DNA of 64,000 nt, taken from NCBI RefSeq assembly GCF_001270065.2, contig NZ_LFYT02000019.1:19342-83341 (forward strand), given 5' to 3'. Below are positions 53,750 to 62,546 of the stretch, in pieces (the stretch's first letter is position 1; each line of letters begins with the position of its first letter). Below the pieces are notes generated by a model. It made no database searches. It was not told the DNA's origin and saw only the letters and a program-made list of their open reading frames with translations. Source of the DNA: Limnohabitans planktonicus II-D5. Its GTDB lineage: Bacteria > Pseudomonadota > Gammaproteobacteria > Burkholderiales > Burkholderiaceae_C. Made by a program: the position numbers and the translations under genes.

Positions 53750-55093
53750 ATGCTGATGGCGATGTTGGGGCTGATGTTTTGGGCGTTGCTGGTAGCGGTG
53801 CCTGTGTGGATTTTTGTCGGGTCGCAAGCCGCTGTGTGGTCTGCTTGTGGGGTGGTGGTGCTCGCGCACCTGCGCAGTCTGTGGATGACGCAACGCATTG
53901 AACGCTGGCTGTCTGGCCCTGATGTGTTGGCAGACGGTCATTGGCGAGGCATCTGGGGTGAAATCGTGCAGCGCCTGCAGCGCTTGCTGATTCAGCGGGA
54001 CAAACAGGCCGCCAATGCCCAAGCGCGCTTGCAGCGCTTGTTAGAGGCCATTCAAGCCTCGCCCAATGGGGTGACCTTGCTCGACAACGAAGGCCGCATC
54101 GAGTGGTGTAACGACACTGCGGCCAGTCATCTGGGGCTGGACGCCAAGCGCGACTTGCTCCAGCATGTGGTGCATCTGGTGCGCGACCCGGTCTTTTCAA
54201 GATATTTTGCCCAACACACCCACGACTCAGAAGTGATCATCGAAGGGCGAGGCAACTCTTTGACGCAAAACATCAAACTCTCCGTTCATCTGCATGCCTA
54301 TGGCGAAGGGCATCAAATGCTGCTGAGTCGTGACATCACCGCGGTGGCTTTGGCCGATGCCATGCGCCGCGACTTTGTGGCCAATGTGTCCCATGAAATT
54401 CGAACGCCACTGACCGTGCTCAGTGGTTTTGTGGAAACCTTGCAGTCCATTCCCCTGGATGAAGAAGAACGTCAAAGCTATCTGCACCTGATGTCGGTTC
54501 AGGCCGAACGCATGCAGAGTCTGGTCGCTGATTTGCTCACGCTGTCTCAACTGGAAGGCAGTTTGCCGCCGGGCAAACATGAAAGAACGCCACTGCCCGA
54601 GTTGATGGCGCAGGTCCTGTCCGATGCCCGTTCCCTGTCTTCCGTCTTGTCGGGTCAGGGGGGGGATGAGCGAGGACCGGTGCATGAGCTGGTGTTTGAG
54701 TCATCCCCACCTTGGGTGTTGTTGGGTGTTCGCTCTGAACTCTTGAGTGCCATCTCCAATCTGGTAAGCAATGCAGTGCGCTACACCCCGGCCGGCGGGC
54801 GGATTCAGACCAAATGGTCCACCAGTACCGACTGTGTCACTTTCTCGGTGACCGATACGGGGCCAGGCATTGCGCCTGAGCATTTGCCTCGTTTGTCAGA
54901 GCGTTTTTACCGCGTCGATCGCAGCCGTTCCCGTGAGACAGGGGGTACCGGCTTGGGATTGGCCATTGCCAAACATGTGGTTCAGCGCCACGGCGGCGAG
55001 TTGCGCATTGAAAGTCAGGTGGGCGTGGGCTCGACATTCATGCTGGTGTTCCCTGCGAGCCGTCTGGAAACGCTTTCTGATCAAACGCACTGA
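53750..55093 (+). CDS. phoR: Phosphate-sensor histidine kinase PhoR
   Basis: A 447-residue sensor kinase. One or two N-terminal membrane helices (about 5-40) precede a cytoplasmic PAS domain (about 95-200, GVTLLDNEGRIEWCNDTAASHLGLD). The H box is RDFVANVSHEIRTPLT (H215). The ATPase region has the N box NLVSNAVRYTP and G boxes in DTGPGIAPEHL and ETGGTGLGLAIAKHVV. It has no large periplasmic sensor, as usual for PhoR, which reads Pi through PhoU/PstB. It starts 13 bases after phoB. Confidence 0.93.
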   Translation: MLMAMLGLMFWALLVAVPVWIFVGSQAAVWSACGVVVLAHLRSLWMTQRIERWLSGPDVLADGHWRGIWGEIVQRLQRLLIQRDKQAANAQARLQRLLEAIQASPNGVTLLDNEGRIEWCNDTAASHLGLDAKRDLLQHVVHLVRDPVFSRYFAQHTHDSEVIIEGRGNSLTQNIKLSVHLHAYGEGHQMLLSRDITAVALADAMRRDFVANVSHEIRTPLTVLSGFVETLQSIPLDEEERQSYLHLMSVQAERMQSLVADLLTLSQLEGSLPPGKHERTPLPELMAQVLSDARSLSSVLSGQGGDERGPVHELVFESSPPWVLLGVRSELLSAISNLVSNAVRYTPAGGRIQTKWSTSTDCVTFSVTDTGPGIAPEHLPRLSERFYRVDRSRSRETGGTGLGLAIAKHVVQRHGGELRIESQVGVGSTFMLVFPASRLETLSDQTH

Positions 55094-55130
55094 AGCGCGC
55101 GCCTGCTTGCATGGGGCATGCAGCTCGATC

Positions 55131-55163
55131 TTTCACGGTAATTTCATCCTGCTGCCACAAGAC
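55131..55163 (+). promoter_or_regulatory. Pho-box-like repeats upstream of ugd
   Basis: TTTCAC (55131), TTTCAT (55142) and TGCCAC (55153) sit at 11-bp steps, ending about 45 bases before the ugd start. The match is weaker than at olsB or ppk1. It would put ugd under PhoB independently of readthrough from phoR. Confidence 0.5.
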
Positions 55164-55207
55164 CTTCACGGAGCCCTCCGATCATCGAAAGATATTTGGA
55201 GAAGCTC

Positions 55208-56659
55208 ATGCGGATTACGATCATTGGTTCTGGCTACGTGGGTTTGGTGACGGGTGCCTGCCTGTCTGATTTGGGCTTCAAAGTGGTTTGTCTGGACAAG
55301 GACGAGCAAAAAATCAGGGCCTTGCAAGAAGGCGAAGTACCGATTTATGAGCCGGGTCTGAAAGAGCTGTTGGCGCGCAACCGGGCCGATGGGCGGATTC
55401 GTTTTACCACCGATGCCTGTGAGGCCATTGAGCAAGGCGATGTGTTGTTCATTGCCGTGGGCACACCGCCGGCCGAAGACGGATCGGCTGACTTGGGTCA
55501 TGTGCTGTCAGTGGCGTCCATGATTGGTCGTCATCTCAAAAGCTTCAAACTGGTGGTCAACAAATCCACGGTGCCTGTGGGCACAGCTGACAAGGTGCGC
55601 ATGGCCATTGCGCATGAGTTGGCACACCGCGGCATGCCCACGCATGTTTTTGATGTCATCTCCAACCCCGAGTTTCTCAAGGAAGGTGCGGCCATTGATG
55701 ATTTCATGCGCCCCGACCGCATTGTGGTGGGTGTTGATGAAGGCATCCACAAAGCCAAAAGTCAGCGCATGATGAGTGACCTGTATGCCAGTTTCAATCG
55801 GCACCATTCACGCACCGTGTGGATGGATGTGCGCAGTGCCGAGCTGACCAAATATGCAGCCAATGCCATGCTGGCTGCACGGATTTCGTTCATGAATGAA
55901 ATCGCCAACCTGGCCGATGCACTGGGGGCTGATGTCGATCACATTCGGCGCGGCATTGGCGCTGACAACCGCATTGGTTACAGCTTTTTGTATGCCGGTT
56001 GTGGTTATGGCGGCAGCTGCTTTCCCAAGGACACGCAGGCCCTGGTGCAAACAGCCAAAGCGCATGGCCAAGACATGAGCGTTGTCAGTGCCACCGAGCA
56101 AGTCAATGCGCGTCAAAAGATGTTGCTGGTCGAACGCTTGATCGCACGTATGGGCCCCGATTTGACGGGCCGAAAGATTGCTGTGTGGGGCCTCGCGTTC
56201 AAACCCAACACCGATGACATGCGTGAAGCCCCCAGTCGTGTTGTGATCCGCAGTCTGCTCGAGAGGGGCGCACGGGTGCGCGCCTATGACCCGGTGGCTG
56301 GTCAAGAAGCCATGAAGGCTTTGCAGGACGATTGTGTGGGACAGGATCATCTGCTCAAGGCATTTGAATTGGCCGTCAATGAGATGCAGGCTTTGGACGG
56401 TGCCGATGCCTTGCTGATCTTGACGGAGTGGAAAAATTTTCACAACCCCGACTTCGAGGGCATCAAAGCCTTGATGCGTCACCCGTACATTTTGGATGGA
56501 CGTAATCTCTACAACCCGCAAGCCTTGTTTGAATGGGGGATTGCTTATCAGGGGGTGGGCCGTCGCAATGCCTTGTGTCAAAGCTTGTCATTTGATCGTC
56601 CGAATGAGCCAGTTCTGAGCGTCTCGATGGATGAAGAGAGTTTGATGGCTCATGCCTAA
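55208..56659 (+). CDS. ugd: UDP-glucose 6-dehydrogenase
   Basis: A 483-residue NAD-dependent enzyme converting UDP-glucose to UDP-glucuronate. It has the N-terminal Rossmann loop [21 protein letters not shown], the catalytic cysteine region ([15 protein letters not shown]) and the second NAD-fold domain. The ATG at 55208 with GGAGAAG upstream was chosen over a TTG 12 bases earlier. In this island UDP-glucuronate would be a sugar donor for glycolipids made by the nearby GT4 glycosyltransferase; in other bacteria it also serves capsules. The stop overlaps the lplT start by eight bases. Confidence 0.88.
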   Translation: MRITIIGSGYVGLVTGACLSDLGFKVVCLDKDEQKIRALQEGEVPIYEPGLKELLARNRADGRIRFTTDACEAIEQGDVLFIAVGTPPAEDGSADLGHVLSVASMIGRHLKSFKLVVNKSTVPVGTADKVRMAIAHELAHRGMPTHVFDVISNPEFLKEGAAIDDFMRPDRIVVGVDEGIHKAKSQRMMSDLYASFNRHHSRTVWMDVRSAELTKYAANAMLAARISFMNEIANLADALGADVDHIRRGIGADNRIGYSFLYAGCGYGGSCFPKDTQALVQTAKAHGQDMSVVSATEQVNARQKMLLVERLIARMGPDLTGRKIAVWGLAFKPNTDDMREAPSRVVIRSLLERGARVRAYDPVAGQEAMKALQDDCVGQDHLLKAFELAVNEMQALDGADALLILTEWKNFHNPDFEGIKALMRHPYILDGRNLYNPQALFEWGIAYQGVGRRNALCQSLSFDRPNEPVLSVSMDEESLMAHA

Positions 56660-57899
56660 GGGCTTTTATGTCTTGATTGCAGCGCAGTTTGCGTCGGGCC
56701 TCGCAGACAACGCGCTGATGATTTTGGGCATTTTCTTTTTGCAAGAGCAGGGCTATCCAGCATGGTGGTCACCTTTGTTGAAGTTTTCCTTCAACTTGGC
56801 CTATGTGTTGCTGGCCAGTCTGGTGGGACCCATTGCCGATGCGTTCTCTAAAGGACATCTGATGGCCTGGTTGAACGTGCTGAAAATGTTGGGGGTCATT
56901 TTTTTGTTGCTGGGCGTGCACCCCTTATTGGCATTTTCCGTCACGGGTTTGGCGGCGGCTGTTTATGCGCCAGCCAAGTACGGTCTGGTCACTGAAGTTG
57001 TACCCGCTTCGGGTCTGGTCAAGGCCAATGGCTGGCTGGAGGGATCCGTGGTGATGTCGGTGATATTGGGCGTGGCCTTGGGGGGTGCCTTGACCGCTTG
57101 GCACAGTGTGGACTTGGTTTGGGCAGCCAGGCACGGGTGGTCGCACTGGGGTCTGGTTGGGGTGAGCACTCAAATTTTGGGCGCTTTCATGGTCGTGCTG
57201 GCTGTTTATGCCGTGTCGGTACTTTTGAATGCGGGTTTGCCGCGCCAGTTGACGCTCAATGTGCGCCGTCCTTTGTCATGGCGTGCTTTGCAGTGGTCCG
57301 AATTTTGGCAAAACCATCTTCAGTTGTGGAAAGACCCACTAGGGGGTGTTTCCTTGTTTGTCACGACCTTGTATTGGGGCGTTGGGGCGGTGCTCCAGTT
57401 TGCCGTGTTGGCTTGGGCTCAGACGTCCTTGGGTTTGTCCATGCAGCGCGCGGCTTATTTGCAGGCGCTGGTCGCTGTGGGTGTGATTTTGGGGGCCATG
57501 ATGGCCGCAAGGTGTTTTCGCATATTCAATGCCCGCAAGGCATTGCCATGGGGACTGTTATTGGCGGGCATGCTGCCTTTGTTGGCCGTGACTGAAAATT
57601 TGGCATGGGCCATCCCCATGCTGATGTTGGCGGGATGGGCTGGGGGCATGCTGCTGGTGCCGATGAATGCAGTGCTACAGCACAGGGGTTTCAAAATCCT
57701 CAGTCCAGGGCGCTCGATTGCCGTTCAGGGCTTCAATGAAAACCTGAGTGTGCTGCTCATGCTGGCCGTTTACAGCTTCCTTGTGGCGTGGGGGGTCACA
57801 TTGCTGACCATCATGATGGGCATGGCATGTGTGCTGATGGTGGGTATGCTGCCCTTGTGTTTACAACGTCACCGCAGACGGGCAATGCCTGGTCTTTGA
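56652..57899 (+). CDS. lplT: Lysophospholipid transporter LplT-like (MFS)
   Basis: A 415-residue MFS protein with 12 helices. The N-terminus [34 protein letters not shown] is characteristic of LplT, the flippase moving lysophospholipids to the inner leaflet for re-acylation. In the middle are two amphipathic loops ([24 protein letters not shown]). It overlaps ugd and is followed by a convergent glycosyltransferase. In a lipid-remodelling island it would recycle lyso-lipids. Another MFS lipid transporter is possible. Confidence 0.8.
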   Translation: MPKGFYVLIAAQFASGLADNALMILGIFFLQEQGYPAWWSPLLKFSFNLAYVLLASLVGPIADAFSKGHLMAWLNVLKMLGVIFLLLGVHPLLAFSVTGLAAAVYAPAKYGLVTEVVPASGLVKANGWLEGSVVMSVILGVALGGALTAWHSVDLVWAARHGWSHWGLVGVSTQILGAFMVVLAVYAVSVLLNAGLPRQLTLNVRRPLSWRALQWSEFWQNHLQLWKDPLGGVSLFVTTLYWGVGAVLQFAVLAWAQTSLGLSMQRAAYLQALVAVGVILGAMMAARCFRIFNARKALPWGLLLAGMLPLLAVTENLAWAIPMLMLAGWAGGMLLVPMNAVLQHRGFKILSPGRSIAVQGFNENLSVLLMLAVYSFLVAWGVTLLTIMMGMACVLMVGMLPLCLQRHRRRAMPGL

Positions 57900-57922
57900 C
57901 GGTGGACGCCCTGATGGGGCGC

Positions 57923-57945
57923 AGTGGGTGTGCACAGCACCCACT
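57923..57945. terminator. Bidirectional terminator candidate between lplT and the GT4 gene
   Basis: AGTGGGTG-TGCACAG-CACCCACT is a perfect eight-base stem between convergent genes, immediately beside the glycosyltransferase stop. Outer pairs (CGCC/GGCG) extend it. No long T run follows, so strength is uncertain. Confidence 0.6.
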
Positions 57946-59148
57946 TCAGGCGTTAGCGCTGCTTGCAATGGTCGTGCGAAAAATATCTTCCACTTGTTCG
58001 GCAATCACTTGCCAATCGAGCGCCTTGACGCTTGCGTGGGTGTGCGAACGCGCTTGGGTGAGTGTGGCGCGCTTGTGGGTGATGTCCAAGGCTTTGAGCA
58101 CATACAGCTGTGGGTCTTCACCTTGCACGAGCCAGCCGTTTTGTCCTGAATGCAGCAACTCACTGGCCGCTGCACAGTCAAAAGCGAGCACAGGCGTACC
58201 GCAGGCGAGGGATTCCAGCGTGACGTTGCCAAAAGTTTCTGTGAGACTGGTAAAGAGAAACAGGTCTGCGCTGGCATACAGCATGGCCAGTTGGGCGTGG
58301 CTGCACATGCCCATGAAGATGGCGTCCGGGCATTCGGCCGCCAGGCGTGCACGCTCGGGGCCGTCTCCTGCAAAAACGAGTTTCACGTCACGGGCGCTTT
58401 GACGCAGGGCTTTGTAGGTGTTGACGATCAGGTCGAGATTTTTTTCAGGGGCCAGGCGTCCTACGGAGAGCAGCACGATGGTTTCAGGTGACACATTCCA
58501 TGAGGCCCGCAGCGACTCGCTGCGCTGACCGGGGTGAAAAAGCTGGGTGTCCACACCACGCGCCACCACGCGCAAATTGTCAAACCCCGTCGCTTGCAAC
58601 TGAGTTTTCAGAGCTTGAGTGGGCACCATGGTGCAAGCCGTTCGGTTGTGAAACTTTCTCAGATACGCCACGATGGGCTTGCTCAACCAGCCCACGCCGT
58701 AGTGCTTGCTGTAACTGTGGAAGTTGGTGCGAAAGTCAGAGGTCACTGGCAGGCGCAAGACCCGCGCCGCCTGCAAGGCGGACCAGCCCAGTGGGCCTTC
58801 GGTGGCAATGTGCACCAGGTCGGGCCTTTTCTGGCTCCAAGCTTTGAGGAGGGCTCTTTTGCTGGGCAAGCCCAACTTGAGTTGCGGGTAACGCGGAATG
58901 GGTAAGCCACGCAAGAGTATTTCTGTCCAGCCCGATTGGTCGGTGCCCGCGTCGTGTTTGTCCTGGCGCGGCCGGATCAGCTGAATGGTGTGGTTCTTCA
59001 GGCTGAGTTGGTGGATCAGTTTGGACAGGGTGACCGCCACGCCATTGACTTCCGGAGGCCATGTTTCGGTGACCACGGCAATGCGCAGTGGCGGGTGTTG
59101 GGGTTCAAAGTTTTCGACCAGTATGCGGTCCGATTGTGGGGTGTCCAT
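57946..59148 (-). CDS. GT4-family glycosyltransferase, glycolipid (Agt)-like
   Basis: A 400-residue GT-B fold glycosyltransferase of family GT4. It has the N-terminal glycine motif ETWPPEVNGVAVTLSKL, the acceptor loop, and a C-terminal donor site with SVGRLAPEKNLDLIVNTYKAL, FAGDGPERARL and the conserved ExFGNVTLESLACGTPV. The family includes the diacylglycerol glucosyl/glucuronosyl transferases (Agt) that make glycolipids from PlcP-derived diacylglycerol in phosphate-starved bacteria. The position next to lplT/ugd and the Pho-box region supports this. No donor specificity can be read from sequence. The gene is divergent from the membrane-protein gene at 59288. Confidence 0.78.
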   Translation of the reverse strand: MDTPQSDRILVENFEPQHPPLRIAVVTETWPPEVNGVAVTLSKLIHQLSLKNHTIQLIRPRQDKHDAGTDQSGWTEILLRGLPIPRYPQLKLGLPSKRALLKAWSQKRPDLVHIATEGPLGWSALQAARVLRLPVTSDFRTNFHSYSKHYGVGWLSKPIVAYLRKFHNRTACTMVPTQALKTQLQATGFDNLRVVARGVDTQLFHPGQRSESLRASWNVSPETIVLLSVGRLAPEKNLDLIVNTYKALRQSARDVKLVFAGDGPERARLAAECPDAIFMGMCSHAQLAMLYASADLFLFTSLTETFGNVTLESLACGTPVLAFDCAAASELLHSGQNGWLVQGEDPQLYVLKALDITHKRATLTQARSHTHASVKALDWQVIAEQVEDIFRTTIASSANA

Positions 59149-59165
59149 GACAGCATGGTGAAGGC

Positions 59166-59187
59166 TGGATTTAACAATTTGATGACA
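59166..59187 (-). promoter_or_regulatory. Possible Pho box of the GT4 glycosyltransferase (minus strand)
   Basis: Read on the minus strand: TGTCAT (59187-59182) and, 11 bases on, TGTTAA. The site is only about 20-40 bases upstream of the annotated start, closer than usual, so it is weaker evidence than the boxes upstream of olsB, ppk1 and pstS. A downstream start codon would improve the geometry. Confidence 0.35.
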
Positions 59188-59225
59188 GACACGGTGTTCT
59201 CGACAAATTCATGAGGTCGTTGGCG

Positions 59226-59247
59226 TGTCATGAATTTTTCACACCAG
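59226..59247 (+). promoter_or_regulatory. Pho box upstream of the unknown membrane-protein gene
   Basis: TGTCAT (59226) and TTTCAC (59237) are 11 bases apart and separated by AT-rich bases. They resemble the pair upstream of ppk2. The gene starts at 59288, 41 bases after the second half-site, at normal promoter distance. Another weak site (CGACAC, 59259) follows. Confidence 0.6.
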
Positions 59248-59287
59248 TTATTCATGATCGACACACTTTCAGAACTGAGGATACGCC

Positions 59288-59899
59288 GTGAAAAATTTTT
59301 TTGAAGACTTGCGAGTTCAGCGTTGGGATGATCACCGCTACTACCACCACTGCCGCATCAACCAGTCCTTGCACCTGCTCAGCGCGATCAGTTTTGTGGT
59401 GGCTTACGTGCTGCTGTTCATTGAGCCGGCCTGGGCTGCCTTGTTGGCCTGGATGGTGTCCATGACCTCACGCCAGTCAGGCCACTTTTTCTTTGAGCCC
59501 TTGGGTTACGACGAGGTCAATCAGGCAACCCATGAATTCAAGGAAGACATCAAGGTGGGCTACAACTTGCGTCGCAAAGTGGTTTTGCTGAGTGTGTGGG
59601 CCTTGTTGCCTCTGGCGATCTTCATGAATCCGGGTTTGTTTGGCCTGTTGCCTGAGCACGAAGATTTGATGGGATTTTTGCAGGCCGTGGGCTATGCCTG
59701 GCTTTTCCTGGGGGTGGCGGCTTTGTTGTTCCGCACTCTGCACCTTTTCATCTTGCGTGATGTGCAGACGGGTATGGTCTGGATGACCAAGATCTTGACC
59801 GACCCATTCCACGATATCTACCTGTACCACAAGGCACCTTTGCAGTTGTTGCGTGGTGAGCGCTTTGCTGACAAATCTTCCTTCAATACATCCCATTGA
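59288..59899 (+). CDS. Pho-box-associated membrane protein of unknown function
   Basis: A 203-residue protein with about four or five hydrophobic helices (for example LHLLSAISFVVAYVLLFIE, AGYAWLFLGVAALLFRTLHLF-like segments). His-rich motifs (HRYYHHCRINQSLHLL, TSRQSGHFFFEPLGYD, LTDPFHDIYLYHKAP) recall the HxxxGH-containing DUF962/Mpo1-like lipid-modifying enzymes, but I cannot assign it firmly. The positions of the His residues, on the cytoplasmic side in a membrane protein, would fit a di-iron or Fe(II) centre. A Pho box lies upstream and lipid genes surround it, so a role in membrane-lipid adaptation to low phosphate is inferred. Confidence 0.6.
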   Translation: MKNFFEDLRVQRWDDHRYYHHCRINQSLHLLSAISFVVAYVLLFIEPAWAALLAWMVSMTSRQSGHFFFEPLGYDEVNQATHEFKEDIKVGYNLRRKVVLLSVWALLPLAIFMNPGLFGLLPEHEDLMGFLQAVGYAWLFLGVAALLFRTLHLFILRDVQTGMVWMTKILTDPFHDIYLYHKAPLQLLRGERFADKSSFNTSH

Positions 59900-59933
59900 A
59901 CCGCGCCCAGGAGCCATCCTGGGGTTTGAAAAA

Positions 59934-59958
59934 AGCGTCAGGCTCAACACCTGACGCT
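59934..59958. terminator. Bidirectional rho-independent terminator
   Basis: AGCGTCAGG-CTCAACA-CCTGACGCT is a perfect nine-base stem. An A-run lies on the left, giving a U-tract when read on the minus strand. It therefore ends the minus-strand aminotransferase gene at 59966 and probably also the plus-strand gene at 59288. Confidence 0.8.
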
Positions 59959-59965
59959 TTGGCAT

Positions 59966-61597
59966 TTAGCGAAACAGTGTTTCTTTCAGAATCTGGCGTC
60001 GGATGGATTTGTTGGTGATCTCAGGGCTGTGCCACCACCAACCGTCTTGTTTCATATGTTCGGCCGCCAGGACGAATTTTTCCAGCACGGCTTCAAACGA
60101 TGCATCGTCGTAATTGAGGCTGAAGATCAGGCGACCTGTGCCGACCCAACTCAAGGCCAATCCATGCAACCTCAGGTAATACTGCAGCATCCAGTTGTAG
60201 CGGCTGGGCTGGGTGTAAAACAGTGTCCAGACACTCGACATATTGGCAGCGCGCAAGGGCAAGCCGTGGCTCATCATGGTGACGTTGAAGCGTTGGGCTC
60301 TGGCATTCCAGCGCTCATCGAGTCCCTCATACAAGGCCTGTATTTCAGGGGTTTCGAGTTGGTCCAGAAAGGCCGACATGGCACCCATCACGGCCGGATG
60401 GGCATTGAAGGTGCCGCGCGCAAAACAGATGTCTGCCGGACGGTCTTCGTGGAAGCGGTGCATCCATGCTTGTTTGCCGCAGACCACGCCGACAGGAAAC
60501 CCGCCGCCCAGTGTCTTGCCGTAGGTGACCATGTCCGCTTGCACGCCAAAGTAGGCCTGTGCGCCGCCTGCGGCCAGTCGAAAGCCCATGAAGACTTCAT
60601 CGAAGATCAGCACGATGCCGCGTTCGGTGCAGACTTGCCGCAGGGCTTTGAGCCATGCGGTGTAAGCCTCTCGGTCGTACGCTGCACGTCGGCTGCTGTC
60701 CACCAAGGTGGAGTCGCCGGGCGCGTTGGCGTTGGGGTGCAGGGCCTGCAAGGGGTTGACCAACACGCAGGCGATGTCTTTGCGCGTGCGCAACACGGCC
60801 AGGCTGCGTTCGCTCATGTCGCTGAGCGTGTAGGTTTCGCGTGGGGGCATGGGGTTGCCGGGGCCGGGCTGCACATCTTCCCACCAGCCGTGATAGGCAC
60901 CGCAAAAACGCACGATGTTTTTGCGACCGGTGTGGTAGCGGGCCAGGCGCACGGCCTGCATGACGGCCTCGGTGCCCGACATGTGAAAGGACACTTCGTC
61001 CATGCCCGACAGGGCTTTGAGCCGTGTGGCGTTGCTGGCCACGCAAGGGTGGTAGGCGCCAAGCACCGGCCCCAGGTCTTGTGTCAGGGCCAGGCCTTGG
61101 GCCATGGTGTGTTTGTAAAAGTCAGCGCCAAACACGTTCACGCCATAGGAGCCGGTCAGGTCATAAAAAACCTGGCCGTCCAGATCGGTGACTTGCACAC
61201 CTTGCGCCGATTGCAGGAACGAGCCCACTTTGAGGTGTTCCCTCACCAGGGGGCTGAACTGAAAGGGCACGCGGTAGGCGGCGATGAACTGCATGTCCGA
61301 AATGTCTGCACGGGCTGCAGTCGTGGCTGCAATGCTCAAGGGGTGACGTGTTTGCAGCGTGTTGGCCAGTGCAAAAAATGCCGCCCGACGCTGGGTCTGG
61401 ATGTTTTCAGGGGCGCCATCGCAGCCAAAAAATTGGGTCTCGTCAAAGCTGTAGCCCGGCAACCAACGTGCCAGGCGCTTGGCCATGCGCGAATGCCCGG
61501 CCAGCGAACGGTGCTTGGCTCGGGACAGTTGAATGCGTTGACGGATGGACGGTGCCAGTGCCGCCAGAACGCCCAAACTGATCCATGTGGAGTTCAT
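59966..61597 (-). CDS. Class-III PLP aminotransferase, glutamate-1-semialdehyde-aminomutase-like
   Basis: A 543-residue fold-type I aminotransferase related to glutamate-1-semialdehyde aminomutase (HemL) and omega-amino-acid transaminases. It has the PLP motifs HMSGTEAVMQAVRLARYHTGR (about 205-225), FDEVFMGF (D333) and TYGKTLGGGFPVG (the Schiff-base lysine K361). It is about 100 residues longer than HemL because of an N-terminal extension (hydrophobic MNSTWISLGVLAALAPS, then basic), possibly membrane-associated. Its substrate is unknown. It lies between a Pho-box membrane-protein gene and psd, so a role in making an amino lipid headgroup is an attractive inference. AAGGAAAT supports the start. 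Confidence 0.78.
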   Translation of the reverse strand: MNSTWISLGVLAALAPSIRQRIQLSRAKHRSLAGHSRMAKRLARWLPGYSFDETQFFGCDGAPENIQTQRRAAFFALANTLQTRHPLSIAATTAARADISDMQFIAAYRVPFQFSPLVREHLKVGSFLQSAQGVQVTDLDGQVFYDLTGSYGVNVFGADFYKHTMAQGLALTQDLGPVLGAYHPCVASNATRLKALSGMDEVSFHMSGTEAVMQAVRLARYHTGRKNIVRFCGAYHGWWEDVQPGPGNPMPPRETYTLSDMSERSLAVLRTRKDIACVLVNPLQALHPNANAPGDSTLVDSSRRAAYDREAYTAWLKALRQVCTERGIVLIFDEVFMGFRLAAGGAQAYFGVQADMVTYGKTLGGGFPVGVVCGKQAWMHRFHEDRPADICFARGTFNAHPAVMGAMSAFLDQLETPEIQALYEGLDERWNARAQRFNVTMMSHGLPLRAANMSSVWTLFYTQPSRYNWMLQYYLRLHGLALSWVGTGRLIFSLNYDDASFEAVLEKFVLAAEHMKQDGWWWHSPEITNKSIRRQILKETLFR

Positions 61598-61653
61598 GCT
61601 TGATTTCCTTGTTTCAATGACATTTCTTTTTATTCAACTCAGGTGACAGTACG

Positions 61654-62529
61654 ATGAAGATTCGGCAACATTTTCAAAAATGGATGGCTCAGGAGGATTT
61701 GAATTTCCTGCTGACCAACAGAATTCCGCGCATCACGCTGACGCGCTTCATGGGCTGGTGGAGTCAAATTCGCCACCCTTGGGTGGTCAAGGGCTCCATG
61801 GCGGTGTGGGGTCTGTTCAGTCCACTGGATTTGAGCGAGGCCAAGCACCAGGAGTTTTCCAGCTTGCAGGCTTTTTTCACCCGCGAACTCAAGCCGGGGG
61901 CCAGGCCCGTGCTGGCGGGGCCGGATGTGATGACCTCTCCGTCCGATGGCATCGTCGGGGCTGTGGGCCAGATCCGGCAGGGGCAGGTGTTTCAGGCCAA
62001 GGGTTTTCCGTACACCTTGCAAAGTTTGTTGGGTGATTCAACCCGGTGTGCCGGGTGGCCAGCGCTTTTGGAGGGCGGCACCTTTGTGACCTTGCGGCTG
62101 ACCAGCAGCATGTACCACCGCTTTCATGCCCCGCAGGATGCCTTTCTGGAGCATGTGACCTACATCTCTGGCGATACCTGGAATGTGAACCCGATTGCCT
62201 TGAAGCGGGTGGAGCAGTTGTTTTGCAAGAACGAGCGTGCGGTTTTGCACATGCAGACGAAAGAGGGCGTGCCCTTTTTGTTGGTGCCTGTGGCGGCCGT
62301 TCTGGTGGCCAGCATGCGCTTGCATGCGGTGGATGTGCTGCTGAATTTGCGTTACCGGGGGCCCAATGAAATTGCCTGTCACGCCGCCTATGACAAAGGT
62401 CAGGAGATGGGCTGGTTCGAGCACGGGTCGACCATCTTGATGTTTGTGCCGCCCGGTTTTGAACTGGCCGATGGCGTGGGCACCGGCACCACGCTGCGCA
62501 TGGGGCAAGCCTTGTTGAAGAGGCTTTGA
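61654..62529 (+). CDS. psd: Phosphatidylserine decarboxylase
   Basis: A 291-residue pyruvoyl-dependent enzyme converting phosphatidylserine to phosphatidylethanolamine. Landmarks: FFTRELKPGARPV, SPSDGIVGAVG, the central HRFHAP strand and the C-terminal self-cleavage site GST (in GWFEHGSTILMF, which becomes the pyruvoyl group). Full length. It is divergent from the aminotransferase 56 bases away. AGGTGA precedes the start. Confidence 0.86.
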   Translation: MKIRQHFQKWMAQEDLNFLLTNRIPRITLTRFMGWWSQIRHPWVVKGSMAVWGLFSPLDLSEAKHQEFSSLQAFFTRELKPGARPVLAGPDVMTSPSDGIVGAVGQIRQGQVFQAKGFPYTLQSLLGDSTRCAGWPALLEGGTFVTLRLTSSMYHRFHAPQDAFLEHVTYISGDTWNVNPIALKRVEQLFCKNERAVLHMQTKEGVPFLLVPVAAVLVASMRLHAVDVLLNLRYRGPNEIACHAAYDKGQEMGWFEHGSTILMFVPPGFELADGVGTGTTLRMGQALLKRL

Positions 62530-62546
62530 GACTGCGCGTGATCGTT

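Noticed and set aside
60029..61603. A 524-codon frame opposite the aminotransferase
   Set aside because: Antisense to a clear PLP enzyme; composition is typical of antisense frames in GC-rich DNA.
61598..61653. A Pho box between the aminotransferase and psd
   Set aside because: A TGTCAT occurs on the minus strand, but the 11-bp partner is poor; the evidence is too weak.
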